Below, one piece after another: positions 16,112-24,530 of a stretch of DNA of 64,000 nt (the first letter of the stretch is position 1; each line of letters starts with the position of its first letter). The DNA lies in NCBI GenBank assembly GCA_049890095.1, contig JBMHCD010000010.1, forward strand, positions 130,658 to 194,657. Reading direction: 5' to 3'. The stretch comes from JABAYQ01 sp049890095. GTDB lineage: Bacteria > Bacteroidota > Bacteroidia > Flavobacteriales > UBA7312. The notes below the pieces were generated by a model. It had not been told where the DNA came from. It saw nothing but the letters and a program-made list of their open reading frames with translations, and made no database searches. The translations under genes were made by a program, and so were the position numbers.

Positions 16112-18379
16112 ATGGCGTTTGATATTGACATGATTAAGAAAGTTTACTCTCAATTTCCTGAGCGAATTTCTCAGGTAAGAAAAGTGGTTGGAAAACCATT
16201 GACTCTTTCCGAAAAAATTCTCTATGCTCATCTTTGGGAGGAGTCCACTAATACCGCATTCGAAAGAGGAAAAGATTATGTTGATTTTGGACCGGATAGA
16301 GTGGCAATGCAAGATGCTACTGCACAAATGGCTTTACTTCAATTTATGCAAGCAGGAAAAGATAAAGTTGCCGTTCCTTCAACAGCTCATGCAGATCATT
16401 TAATACAAGCTAAAATAGGAGCAGACAAAGACCTTCAAAATAGTTTAAATACAAATAATGAGGTATTTAATTTTTTGAGTTCTGTTTGTAACAAATACGG
16501 AATTGGTTTTTGGAAGCCAGGTGCGGGAATCATTCATCAAGTAGTTTTAGAAAATTATGCATTTCCAGGAGGTATGATGATTGGAACGGATTCTCATACT
16601 GTTAACGCAGGTGGATTAGGAATGGTAGCAATTGGAGTAGGTGGTGCAGATGCGGTAGATGTAATGGCAGGGATGCCTTGGGAGTTGAAATTCCCTAAAT
16701 TAATTGGTATTAAACTAACTGGAGAATTAAATGGTTGGACATCTGCAAAAGATGTAATTCTTAAAGTTGCAGGCATATTAACTGTAAAGGGAGGAACTGG
16801 CTGTATTGTAGAATATTTTGGAGATGGTGCAAAGTCTTTGTCTTGTACTGGAAAAGGAACAATTTGCAATATGGGAGCAGAGATTGGTGCCACAACTTCT
16901 ACATTTGGTTACGACGAGAGCATGGAAAGATATCTACGATCGACCAATAGAGATGATGTTGCAGATGCGGCTAATGAAATAAAAGAGCATTTAACAGGTG
17001 ATGCAGAAGTATATGCTAATCCGGAACAATATTTTGATCAAGTAATTGAAATTAACTTATCTGAATTAACTCCTCATTTAAATGGTCCTTTTACTCCAGA
17101 TTTAGCAACTCCGGTGTCTAATATGAAAGAAAAAGCTATTGAAAATGATTGGCCATTAGATATTGAATGGGCACTTATAGGTTCATGTACCAATTCTTCT
17201 TATGAAGATTTAACTAGAGCTGCTTCTATTGTAGAAGATGCTGTAAGCAAAGGGGTTAAGCCAAAAGCAATTTTAGGAATAAATCCAGGTTCTGAACAAG
17301 TTCGATATACCGCTGAAAGAGACGGATTATTAAATACGTTTAATAAGTTTGAATCTACTCGAATATTTACTAACGCATGTGGACCATGTATTGGACAATG
17401 GGATAGAGAAGGAGCAGAAAAACAAGAAAAGAATTCAATAGTTCATTCATTCAACAGAAATTTTGCTAAAAGAGCAGATGGTAACCCGAATACTCACGCT
17501 TTTGTAGCTTCTCCAGAAATGGTAGCAGCAATAGCTATTTCAGGAAGATTAGATTTTAATCCTATTACGGATAGTCTAAAAAATGAATCTGGAGAACAGA
17601 TTATGTTGAGCGAACCTAAAGGAATGGAATTACCAGAAAATGGTTTTGGAGTTGAAGATAATGGGTATCAAGCTCCTGCAAAAGATGGTTCTGGTATTGA
17701 CGTAGTTGTCAAACCAGATTCTAAAAGATTACAATTATTAACTCCATTCAGCCCATGGAACGGACAAAATATTACTGGAGCTAAGTTGCTTATCAAGGCA
17801 AAAGGTAAGTGTACTACAGACCATATTTCTATGGCTGGTCCATGGTTGAGGTTTAGGGGGCATTTAGACAATATTTCTAATAATTGTCTTATTGGTGCTG
17901 TCAATGCTTTCAGTGACAATACTAATGCAGTTGTTAGCCAAATTGATGGTTCTACTGATGAGGTTCCTAATGTTGCTAGATCATACAAAGCGGCTGGTAT
18001 CCCTTCAATAGTTGTAGGAGATCATAATTATGGGGAAGGTTCTTCAAGAGAGCATGCAGCTATGGAACCAAGACATTTGGGTGTTTGTGCTGTAATTGTA
18101 AAATCTTTTGCTAGGATTCATGAAACCAACCTAAAGAAACAAGGAATGTTAGGTCTTACCTTTGATGTAGAGTCAGATTATGATAAAATTAGAGAAGATG
18201 ATACCTTTAATTTTATTGATTTAGAAAATTTTTCACCATCTAAGCAACTTACCTTAGAAGTGATGCATGCAGATGGTACTAAAGATACTATAAAACTAAA
18301 TCACACTTATAATGCTCAACAAATAGAATGGTTTAAAGCAGGTTCTGCTTTAAATTTAATTAGAAAGCAAAATGTTTAA
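16112..18379 (+). CDS. acn: Aconitate hydratase, mitochondrial-type
   Basis: Isomerises citrate to isocitrate through cis-aconitate using a [4Fe-4S] cluster, second step of the citric acid cycle. 755 residues. Cluster ligands are seen in GSCTNSS (near residue 357) and ACGPCIG (near 421-424). The N-terminal GMMIGTDSHTVNAGGLGM and the C-terminal swivel-domain motif YGEGSSREHAAMEPRHLG are conserved. Length and sequence resemble the mitochondrial form more than the longer AcnA/IRP type. It stands alone with its own terminator, next to a divergent ABC permease and a convergent SulP gene. Icd, the next enzyme of the cycle, is at 6.6-7.9 kb. Confidence 0.96.
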   Translation: MAFDIDMIKKVYSQFPERISQVRKVVGKPLTLSEKILYAHLWEESTNTAFERGKDYVDFGPDRVAMQDATAQMALLQFMQAGKDKVAVPSTAHADHLIQAKIGADKDLQNSLNTNNEVFNFLSSVCNKYGIGFWKPGAGIIHQVVLENYAFPGGMMIGTDSHTVNAGGLGMVAIGVGGADAVDVMAGMPWELKFPKLIGIKLTGELNGWTSAKDVILKVAGILTVKGGTGCIVEYFGDGAKSLSCTGKGTICNMGAEIGATTSTFGYDESMERYLRSTNRDDVADAANEIKEHLTGDAEVYANPEQYFDQVIEINLSELTPHLNGPFTPDLATPVSNMKEKAIENDWPLDIEWALIGSCTNSSYEDLTRAASIVEDAVSKGVKPKAILGINPGSEQVRYTAERDGLLNTFNKFESTRIFTNACGPCIGQWDREGAEKQEKNSIVHSFNRNFAKRADGNPNTHAFVASPEMVAAIAISGRLDFNPITDSLKNESGEQIMLSEPKGMELPENGFGVEDNGYQAPAKDGSGIDVVVKPDSKRLQLLTPFSPWNGQNITGAKLLIKAKGKCTTDHISMAGPWLRFRGHLDNISNNCLIGAVNAFSDNTNAVVSQIDGSTDEVPNVARSYKAAGIPSIVVGDHNYGEGSSREHAAMEPRHLGVCAVIVKSFARIHETNLKKQGMLGLTFDVESDYDKIREDDTFNFIDLENFSPSKQLTLEVMHADGTKDTIKLNHTYNAQQIEWFKAGSALNLIRKQNV

Positions 18380-18394
18380 CTAAATTTTTAAATA

Positions 18395-18430
18395 TAAAAA
18401 AAGCCCGAGCAAATTGCTCGGGCTTTTTTG
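18395..18430. terminator. Bidirectional intrinsic terminator
   Basis: Long near-perfect stem AAGCCCGAGCAA / TTGCTCGGGCTT with an A-run left and a T-run right. It serves the convergent acn and SulP genes. Confidence 0.92.
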
Positions 18431-18431
18431 T

Positions 18432-20006
18432 TTAATTGTTTGTTGCTTTTCTGTAATTATCTATAGCAACAAAATAGTTAGGATCTTCTAAAATATTTAC
18501 ATCGCAAATTTTCTTTGCTTTATTAATTAATTTAATGCAGTCTGGAGACAAGTGTCTTAAATGAATAATTTTATTTGATTGCAGATATTTTTCAGCCAAT
18601 TTATTAATTGCTTCAATAGCTGATTGATCCATTATTTTAGAATCTTTAAAATCAATAATTATTTCATTGGGGTCATTTTTTATGTCAAATTTACTCATGA
18701 ATAATTCTGTAGAGCCAAAAAATAAAGGGCCATAAATTTCGTAGTGTTTCACACCATACTCATCAGTCGATTTTCTTGCTCTGATTCGTTTTGCATTTTC
18801 CCATGCGAAAACTAATGAAGCAACGATTACTCCAGAAATAACCGCTATGGCAAGGTCAAAAATAACAGTCATTAAAGTCACTAATAGGATAACAAAAATA
18901 TCTGCTTTAGGAACTTTGTTAATTATTCTAAAGGAATTCCAAGCAAAAGTTCCTATCACAACCATAAACATCACTCCAACCAAAGCAGAAATAGGAATCA
19001 TTTCGATATAAGTAGAACCAAATAAAATGAAGCATAGTAATGCAACAGAGGCTGTAACACCTGAAAGCCTTCCTCTACCACCAGATTTAATGTTAATAAT
19101 ACTTTGACCTATCATTGCACATCCGCCCATGCCACCAAATAGTCCGTTGATGATGTTTGCACTACCTTGTGCTACACATTCTCTATTTCCATGTCCGTGA
19201 GATTCGGTTAGTTCGTCGATTAAATTTAAAGTCATCAAGGATTCAATCAATCCTATTGCAGCTAAAATAAGTGCATAAGGAAGCATAAAAAACAAACTTT
19301 CTATGTTAAATGGTATTACAGGGAAATTAAAAGATGGAAGCCCAGCCTTAATACCACTACCGCCTCCTTCTATTATGAAAGATTGTACGGTTGAAGTATC
19401 TATTTTGCCAAAAATAACTATGCAACTAACTACAATAATAGCACTTAATGCTGCGGGTATTTTTTTAGTTAATTTAGGAAGAAAAAACATAATTGCCATT
19501 GTTAGTAATACCAAGCCAATCATATTAGTCATTTGTGTTTGAGCAAGCCATTCACCTTCGGATTTAAACATATTAAGCTGCGAAAGAAAAATCACAATTG
19601 CCAAACCATTAACAAAACCCATCATAACAGAACTGGGTATCATACGAATAAATTTACCTAGTTTTAAAGCTCCTGCTAGTATCTGTATTGTACCTGCTAA
19701 TAGTAAGGTAAAAAATAAATATTGTAAGCCCATTTCTTGACCGCCCATTTCTACACCTTCCCTAATCAGGTGTACCATAACCACAGCCATTGCTCCAGTA
19801 GCTCCTGAAATCATCCCAGGTCTTCCGCCAAATAAAGAAGTTACAATCCCCATCATAAATGCTCCATATAAACCAATTATGGGAGAAACTCCAGCTACAA
19901 AAGCAAATGCTACTGCTTCTGGTACCAAAGCTAAGGCAACAGTTAATCCAGATAAAATATCATCTTTGACTGTACCTTGTTTTTTATCAATAAAATTATA
20001 GTTCAA
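18432..20006 (-). CDS. SulP family anion (sulfate/bicarbonate) transporter with STAS domain
   Basis: Inner-membrane anion permease of 524 residues. The family signature appears in GLTVALALVPEAVAFAFVAGVSPIIGLYGAF near the N-terminus, followed by about a dozen hydrophobic segments. The soluble STAS domain occupies roughly residues 415-515 (IIIDFKDSKIMDQSAIEAINKL). Substrate cannot be settled; marine relatives include sulfate and Na+-dependent bicarbonate carriers. The only plausible start is the TTG at 20006, since an in-frame TAA stop lies five codons upstream and no ATG lies between. Divergent from the MFS gene. Confidence 0.9.
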   Translation of the reverse strand: MNYNFIDKKQGTVKDDILSGLTVALALVPEAVAFAFVAGVSPIIGLYGAFMMGIVTSLFGGRPGMISGATGAMAVVMVHLIREGVEMGGQEMGLQYLFFTLLLAGTIQILAGALKLGKFIRMIPSSVMMGFVNGLAIVIFLSQLNMFKSEGEWLAQTQMTNMIGLVLLTMAIMFFLPKLTKKIPAALSAIIVVSCIVIFGKIDTSTVQSFIIEGGGSGIKAGLPSFNFPVIPFNIESLFFMLPYALILAAIGLIESLMTLNLIDELTESHGHGNRECVAQGSANIINGLFGGMGGCAMIGQSIINIKSGGRGRLSGVTASVALLCFILFGSTYIEMIPISALVGVMFMVVIGTFAWNSFRIINKVPKADIFVILLVTLMTVIFDLAIAVISGVIVASLVFAWENAKRIRARKSTDEYGVKHYEIYGPLFFGSTELFMSKFDIKNDPNEIIIDFKDSKIMDQSAIEAINKLAEKYLQSNKIIHLRHLSPDCIKLINKAKKICDVNILEDPNYFVAIDNYRKATNN

Positions 20007-20093
20007 AACGTATATGTATTAAGCGGCAAATGTATGATTTAAAGTGACAAATAAAACCAGTATTGAAAATAAAAATTGTACCTTCGGTTTATA

Positions 20094-21395
20094 GTGCAAA
20101 AAGACAATAAAAAATACATTTGGTCCTGGGCGATGTATGATTTTGCTAATTCGGCTTTCACGACATTGGTAGTAACATTCATATACAGTGCTTTTTTTAC
20201 AACTACTATTGCTGCAAACGAAACAGAGGGAACAACTTGGTGGTCTTTGTCCATATCTGTAACAGCTATTTTTGTTGCTATAAGTTCTCCTTTTATTGGA
20301 GCAATTGCAGATGGATCTTTTCTACGAAAAAGGATAATGATTTTTTCTACTTTTTTATGTGTATTTTTTACTTCGTTATTGTTTTTTATTGATTCCAGTC
20401 CATTATATGCGATTATAATTTTCACATTGGCGAATATAGCTTTTGAAGTAGGCAGTGTTTTTTATAATTCTTATCTACCAGATATTTCCACAAAAGATAA
20501 AGTAGGTCGAGTTTCTGGCTTTGGTTGGGGGTTAGGTTATTTGGGTGGGCTTTTGGCATTGCTTTTGTCTCTGTTTTTTTTGGTTGAACCAGAAACCGCT
20601 CCTTTTGGACTGAACAAAGAAGAAGGGCAGCATATTTTAGCAACCAATTTATTAGTAGCGATATGGTTTTTAATTTTTAGTTTACCCTTGTTTTTAGTTA
20701 TAAAAGACAAAAAATCTAAAAAATGGGTTTTTACTCAAATGGTTGTAAAAGCTTATCAAGATTTGTATCAAACCTTCAAGGATTTAAAGAAATATAAAGC
20801 AGTACAAAATTTTTTAATAGCTCGTTTGGTTTACAATGATGCTTTGGTAACTGTGTTTGCTTTAGGAGGAATTTATGCATCGGTCACAATTGGCTTTAGT
20901 TTTGAAGAAATTTTGCTTTTAGGAATTGTTTTAAACATAATGGCCGGTTTAGGAGCCTTTGTTTTTGGATTAGTTGATGATAAATGGGGTAGCAAAAAAG
21001 TAATTAAGGTGAGTATATTGTTTATGATGTTGGCTAGTTTTTTTGCTGTTTTAGCTCCTGACTTGCCAGGTTTGTGTCAATTAGCTTTTGGAGGAGATGC
21101 TGTACCAGATTTTTACAATACAAAAAATATTTTTTGGTTATCGGGAATTATGATTGGTTTTTTTGCTGGGCCTATACAATCATCTAGTAGAGCTTTAATG
21201 ACTAGAATTACACCAATTGAAAAGAAGAACGAGTTTTTTGGATTTTATGCGTTTTCTGGAAAAGCAACAGCCTTTTTAGGACCTTTAATCTTTGCATTGG
21301 CATCCGACTTTTTTAATACCCAACAAATGGGTTTGCTCATGATTTTTTTATTATTTTGGTTGGGATATGTATTAATTAAAAGATTAGTTCAATAA
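20094..21395 (+). CDS. MFS transporter, UMF1/Atg22-like
   Basis: Twelve-helix permease of about 433 residues in the major facilitator superfamily. The opening WSWAMYDFANSAFTTLVVTFIYSAFF is the signature of the UMF1 group, related to the yeast vacuolar amino acid effluxer Atg22; the bacterial substrate is unknown. Other landmarks are GRVSGFGWGLGYLGG and the late GPIQSSSRALMTRITP. No ATG is available: I prefer the GTG at 20094 (MQKDNKKYIWSW), with a TTG at 20076 as alternative. It is divergent from SulP, and a YceI-like gene follows 20 bases after its stop. Confidence 0.87.
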   Translation: MQKDNKKYIWSWAMYDFANSAFTTLVVTFIYSAFFTTTIAANETEGTTWWSLSISVTAIFVAISSPFIGAIADGSFLRKRIMIFSTFLCVFFTSLLFFIDSSPLYAIIIFTLANIAFEVGSVFYNSYLPDISTKDKVGRVSGFGWGLGYLGGLLALLLSLFFLVEPETAPFGLNKEEGQHILATNLLVAIWFLIFSLPLFLVIKDKKSKKWVFTQMVVKAYQDLYQTFKDLKKYKAVQNFLIARLVYNDALVTVFALGGIYASVTIGFSFEEILLLGIVLNIMAGLGAFVFGLVDDKWGSKKVIKVSILFMMLASFFAVLAPDLPGLCQLAFGGDAVPDFYNTKNIFWLSGIMIGFFAGPIQSSSRALMTRITPIEKKNEFFGFYAFSGKATAFLGPLIFALASDFFNTQQMGLLMIFLLFWLGYVLIKRLVQ

Positions 21396-21415
21396 CAATT
21401 CTATATCTTTGTACA

Positions 21416-21946
21416 ATGCGCTATACATTTCTGTTTTTGTTACTTAGTCAGATAGTTTTTGCACAGCAATTTTTTACATCTACTGGTAATGTTAGTTTTT
21501 ATTCCTCAGCTCCATTAGAGGATATACAAGCAGATAATCAAAAGATGTCTGGAGTAATCGATTTTTCTAACGGACAATTTGCATTTAAAATAGCTATTCA
21601 AAATTTTATATTCCCTAATTCGTTGATGCAAGAACATTTTAACGAAAGTTATATGGAGTCTGAAAAATATCCATATGCTATTTTTCAAGGAACGATAAAT
21701 AATTTTTTGTCGTTGGACTTGTCCAAAAACAATGAAGCAAAGTGTTTAGGAATATTAGAGTTACATGGAGTAAAAAAAGAGGTCGAAATCTTATCCACTA
21801 TTATTAGAGAAAATAAAGAAGTTAGAATTGAATCTACTTTTGATGTGGCTTTAAAAGATTTTGATATAAAAATTCCTAAACTAGTAATGTATAATATTGC
21901 GGAAAATATTAATGTTAAAGTTAAAGCTTCTTTAAAATCTAAATAA
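21416..21946 (+). CDS. YceI-like periplasmic protein
   Basis: 176 residues with an N-terminal signal peptide (MRYTFLFLLLSQIVFAQ). YceI-family features are the central HFNESYMESEKYPYAIFQG and the later GILELHGVKKEVEI. The fold is a lipocalin-like barrel that in known members binds long polyisoprenoid or fatty lipids. The usual N-terminal YceI strand pattern is preserved, although the sequence is diverged. A TATCTTTG element ends five bases before the ATG. It is directly followed by the DUF5777 barrel gene with no gap, a pairing that suggests an envelope role for both. Confidence 0.85.
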   Translation: MRYTFLFLLLSQIVFAQQFFTSTGNVSFYSSAPLEDIQADNQKMSGVIDFSNGQFAFKIAIQNFIFPNSLMQEHFNESYMESEKYPYAIFQGTINNFLSLDLSKNNEAKCLGILELHGVKKEVEILSTIIRENKEVRIESTFDVALKDFDIKIPKLVMYNIAENINVKVKASLKSK

Positions 21947-22771
21947 ATGAGAAACTTAATTTTATTATTTACTTTTTTTAGTTTTCAGCTGCATTCTCAA
22001 GATTTATTAAGCTTGCTAAACAACGAAGATGATCTAAAACGAGATGTAATAGCTGTTTTTAAAGATAGTAGAATCGTAAATGCTCAATCATCCGAACAAT
22101 CTTCTAAAGGAGAATTAAAATTTTTAATTCAACATCGATTTGGAACGATTAATCAAGGAAGCTATGCTCTATGGGGTATTGATGATGCAAAAGTAAGATT
22201 CGGATTTGAATATGGTTTGTCCGAAATATTTACTCTTGCTATAGGAAGAAGTTCTGATAAAAAACAATATGACACATCTGTAAAGGCTAAGTTAAAAAAA
22301 CAGACTACTACTTTTCCTATTTCTATCTCTACGTTTTCTGCATTTTTTCAAATTCATCCATCTGATTTTCAACGACAAAGAACTGATTTTGATTGGTCAG
22401 ATTTTCAAAGTTTCTCTAACCAAATTATTTTAACAAAAAAACTTTCTCAACAACTTTCTCTAGCTATTTTACCTACTCATTTGTACGATAACGAAATTAA
22501 TCAACGTTTTTTTGCTGGATTTGGAGGGCGGTTTAAGATCAGTAAAAGAGTTTCCATAAACGGAGAATATTTTTATCCTATGAATAAGCTATCAGATACT
22601 TTTAATTATTTGGCTGTTGGCTTTGATATAGAAACAGGAGGGCATGTTTTTTCTCTTCATTTAAGTAATTCAAGAGGAATGAATGAACATGCTTTTTTAA
22701 CAGAAGTTGCAGATTTAAAAGAAGGAAATATATATTTTGGTTTTAACATTTCTAGAAATTTTGCTTGGTAA
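21947..22771 (+). CDS. DUF5777 family beta-barrel protein
   Basis: 274 residues. The signal peptide is MRNLILLFTFFSFQLHSQ. The body consists of alternating strands with the family segment ELKFLIQHRFGTINQGSYALWGIDDAKVRFGFEYGL, and it ends in an aromatic strand (YFGFNISRNFAW) as outer-membrane barrels usually do. I recognise DUF5777, whose function is not established. The ATG follows immediately after the YceI stop, and lhgO begins three bases after its own stop, so these genes are surely cotranscribed. In some Bacteroidota the YceI and DUF5777 pair occurs with cytochrome or lipid-related genes, which is context only. Confidence 0.82.
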   Translation: MRNLILLFTFFSFQLHSQDLLSLLNNEDDLKRDVIAVFKDSRIVNAQSSEQSSKGELKFLIQHRFGTINQGSYALWGIDDAKVRFGFEYGLSEIFTLAIGRSSDKKQYDTSVKAKLKKQTTTFPISISTFSAFFQIHPSDFQRQRTDFDWSDFQSFSNQIILTKKLSQQLSLAILPTHLYDNEINQRFFAGFGGRFKISKRVSINGEYFYPMNKLSDTFNYLAVGFDIETGGHVFSLHLSNSRGMNEHAFLTEVADLKEGNIYFGFNISRNFAW

Positions 22772-22774
22772 AAA

Positions 22775-23980
22775 ATGGAAAATAAATTCGATGTTGCAAT
22801 AGTAGGAGGAGGAATAGTAGGTTTGGCGTGTGCTTATAAACTTCAATTGAGTTACCCTAAACTTAATCTTGTTGTTTTTGAAAAGGAATCCAAATTAGCA
22901 AATCATCAAACGGGACGAAATTCTGGTGTTATTCATTCCGGATTGTATTATAGACCTGGCTCTTATAGAGCTAAAAATTGTGTCAATGGAAGATTGCAAT
23001 TAGTAGAGTTTGCCAAGAAATACGATATAAAACATGATGTTTGTGGGAAGGTAGTTGTTGCTACTAATAAAAATGAATTAGATCGCTTAGATTCTATTTA
23101 TGAGACAGGGAAAGCAAACGGACTAAAAGGAATTTCTAAAATATCTATCCAAGAGCTTAAAGAAATAGAACCTTATGTTAGTGGGGTAGGTGCAATACGA
23201 GTACCTGAATCTGGAATTATTGATTTTGTGGGAGTTACTAATAAACTTGCACAATTAATAAATGATATAAACGCTAATAGTAAAATTCTAACCAGTACAG
23301 AGGTAATAGATTTTGATGAAACTAAAATTATCACCTCAAAAGGTGATTTTTTTGCTAATAAAAAAATTATCTGTGGTGGACTTTTTTCTGATCGATTAGC
23401 AAAAAAAGATGGATTAAAACCATCTTTAAGGATTGTAGGTTTTAGAGGCGATTACTATGATCTAACTGAAAAAGGCAAACAAAAAGTGAATCATTTGATT
23501 TACCCTGTTCCTAATCCGGAATTTCCATTTTTAGGAGTACATTTTACAAGAATGACTGATGGAACTATAGAATGTGGTCCTAATGCTGTTTTTACTTTCA
23601 AAAGAGAAGGATATGGAAAAACAGATTTTAATTTGAAAGATACATTTGAAGCTTTATTATATATAGGTACTTGGAAATTATTTTTTAAACATTGGAGATT
23701 TGGTTTAAATGAATATCGACGAGCATTTTCTAAAAAATTGTTTTTAAAAGAGTTAAAAAGATTAATACCTTCTCTTACTATGGATGATATTAAAGTAGGT
23801 CGAAGTGGAGTGCGAGCAATGGCTTTGGCCTCTGACGGCGATGTTTTTGATGATTTCAAAATAGAATATTTACAAAATAGTATACATGTTTTAAATGCGC
23901 CTTCACCTGCTGCAACTGCTTGTTTAGCAATTGGTGATGAAGTGTTGAAAGTTGCTCAAAAAAAGTTTAGTTTAGCATAG
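22775..23980 (+). CDS. lhgO: L-2-hydroxyglutarate oxidase
   Basis: FAD-dependent oxidation of L-2-hydroxyglutarate to 2-oxoglutarate, passing electrons to quinone at the membrane; it removes a by-product of 2-oxoglutarate metabolism. 401 residues, standard for the family. The N-terminal dinucleotide fold is VAIVGGGIVGLACAYKL, followed by HQTGRNSGVIHSGLYYRPGS, which is very characteristic of LhgO. The conserved tail has VLNAPSPAATACLAIGDEV. It sits three bases after the DUF5777 gene and one base before an unknown gene, in one rightward unit. Confidence 0.93.
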   Translation: MENKFDVAIVGGGIVGLACAYKLQLSYPKLNLVVFEKESKLANHQTGRNSGVIHSGLYYRPGSYRAKNCVNGRLQLVEFAKKYDIKHDVCGKVVVATNKNELDRLDSIYETGKANGLKGISKISIQELKEIEPYVSGVGAIRVPESGIIDFVGVTNKLAQLINDINANSKILTSTEVIDFDETKIITSKGDFFANKKIICGGLFSDRLAKKDGLKPSLRIVGFRGDYYDLTEKGKQKVNHLIYPVPNPEFPFLGVHFTRMTDGTIECGPNAVFTFKREGYGKTDFNLKDTFEALLYIGTWKLFFKHWRFGLNEYRRAFSKKLFLKELKRLIPSLTMDDIKVGRSGVRAMALASDGDVFDDFKIEYLQNSIHVLNAPSPAATACLAIGDEVLKVAQKKFSLA

Positions 23981-23981
23981 T

Positions 23982-24530
23982 ATGAAATTATTCGGCTTTA
24001 ACAAGAAACGCAAAGTAAGTGTAAAGAATTTAGCATCTATTTATGCCAATACATTATTTGAGGTAATTGATAATGGTTTTCCAGAAATTATTGAGTTTGT
24101 AAACGATAATCGAAAATTTGAAGAGTCGCCTAACCTTCAGCGAAAAGATATAATTTGGTTTTTAATGATCATTTTTGCTGGAAACAATCATAGGCTTTCA
24201 GACTATTTTGATGATTCAGTCGTTGATCGAATTCACTTAGCTAGTTTAAACGAGTTGATAAATTTTGTTGATCAGGAAGAAGATGTTGTTCGCGATATGT
24301 TTTTGGATTATGAACGATTCTTTAAGGATCAATTAGTTGACGATATAACTATCGAAAAGGCAATGGCTAAAAGTATTTTTGTAAAGTATAATCTTAATGA
24401 TTTTCAAGGAGAACTATTAAAAAGCCAAAATGAGCCGAATCCAGTTTTTTTACAAGAACTTACAGATCTTTTAAGTCACTTTATATGGAACTGGAATGAT
24501 TACCTCCAAAAATATAAAGTAGTCGATTAA
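23982..24530 (+). CDS. Conserved hypothetical protein, soluble and acidic
   Basis: 182 residues. No signal peptide or membrane segment; mostly predicted alpha-helical and rich in Asp, Glu, Phe and Asn. No motif of a known enzyme is visible. The N-terminal MKLFGFNKKRKVSVKNLASIYANTLFEVIDNG and the repeated acidic aromatic segments look like a helical scaffold. It begins immediately after lhgO and ends four bases into the convergent purB, so it is the last gene of the rightward unit. I do not recognise a family. Confidence 0.7.
   Translation: MKLFGFNKKRKVSVKNLASIYANTLFEVIDNGFPEIIEFVNDNRKFEESPNLQRKDIIWFLMIIFAGNNHRLSDYFDDSVVDRIHLASLNELINFVDQEEDVVRDMFLDYERFFKDQLVDDITIEKAMAKSIFVKYNLNDFQGELLKSQNEPNPVFLQELTDLLSHFIWNWNDYLQKYKVVD

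Noticed and set aside
16594..16893. 99-codon minus-strand frame inside acn
   Set aside because: Proline/isoleucine-rich antisense of glycine-rich aconitase codons.
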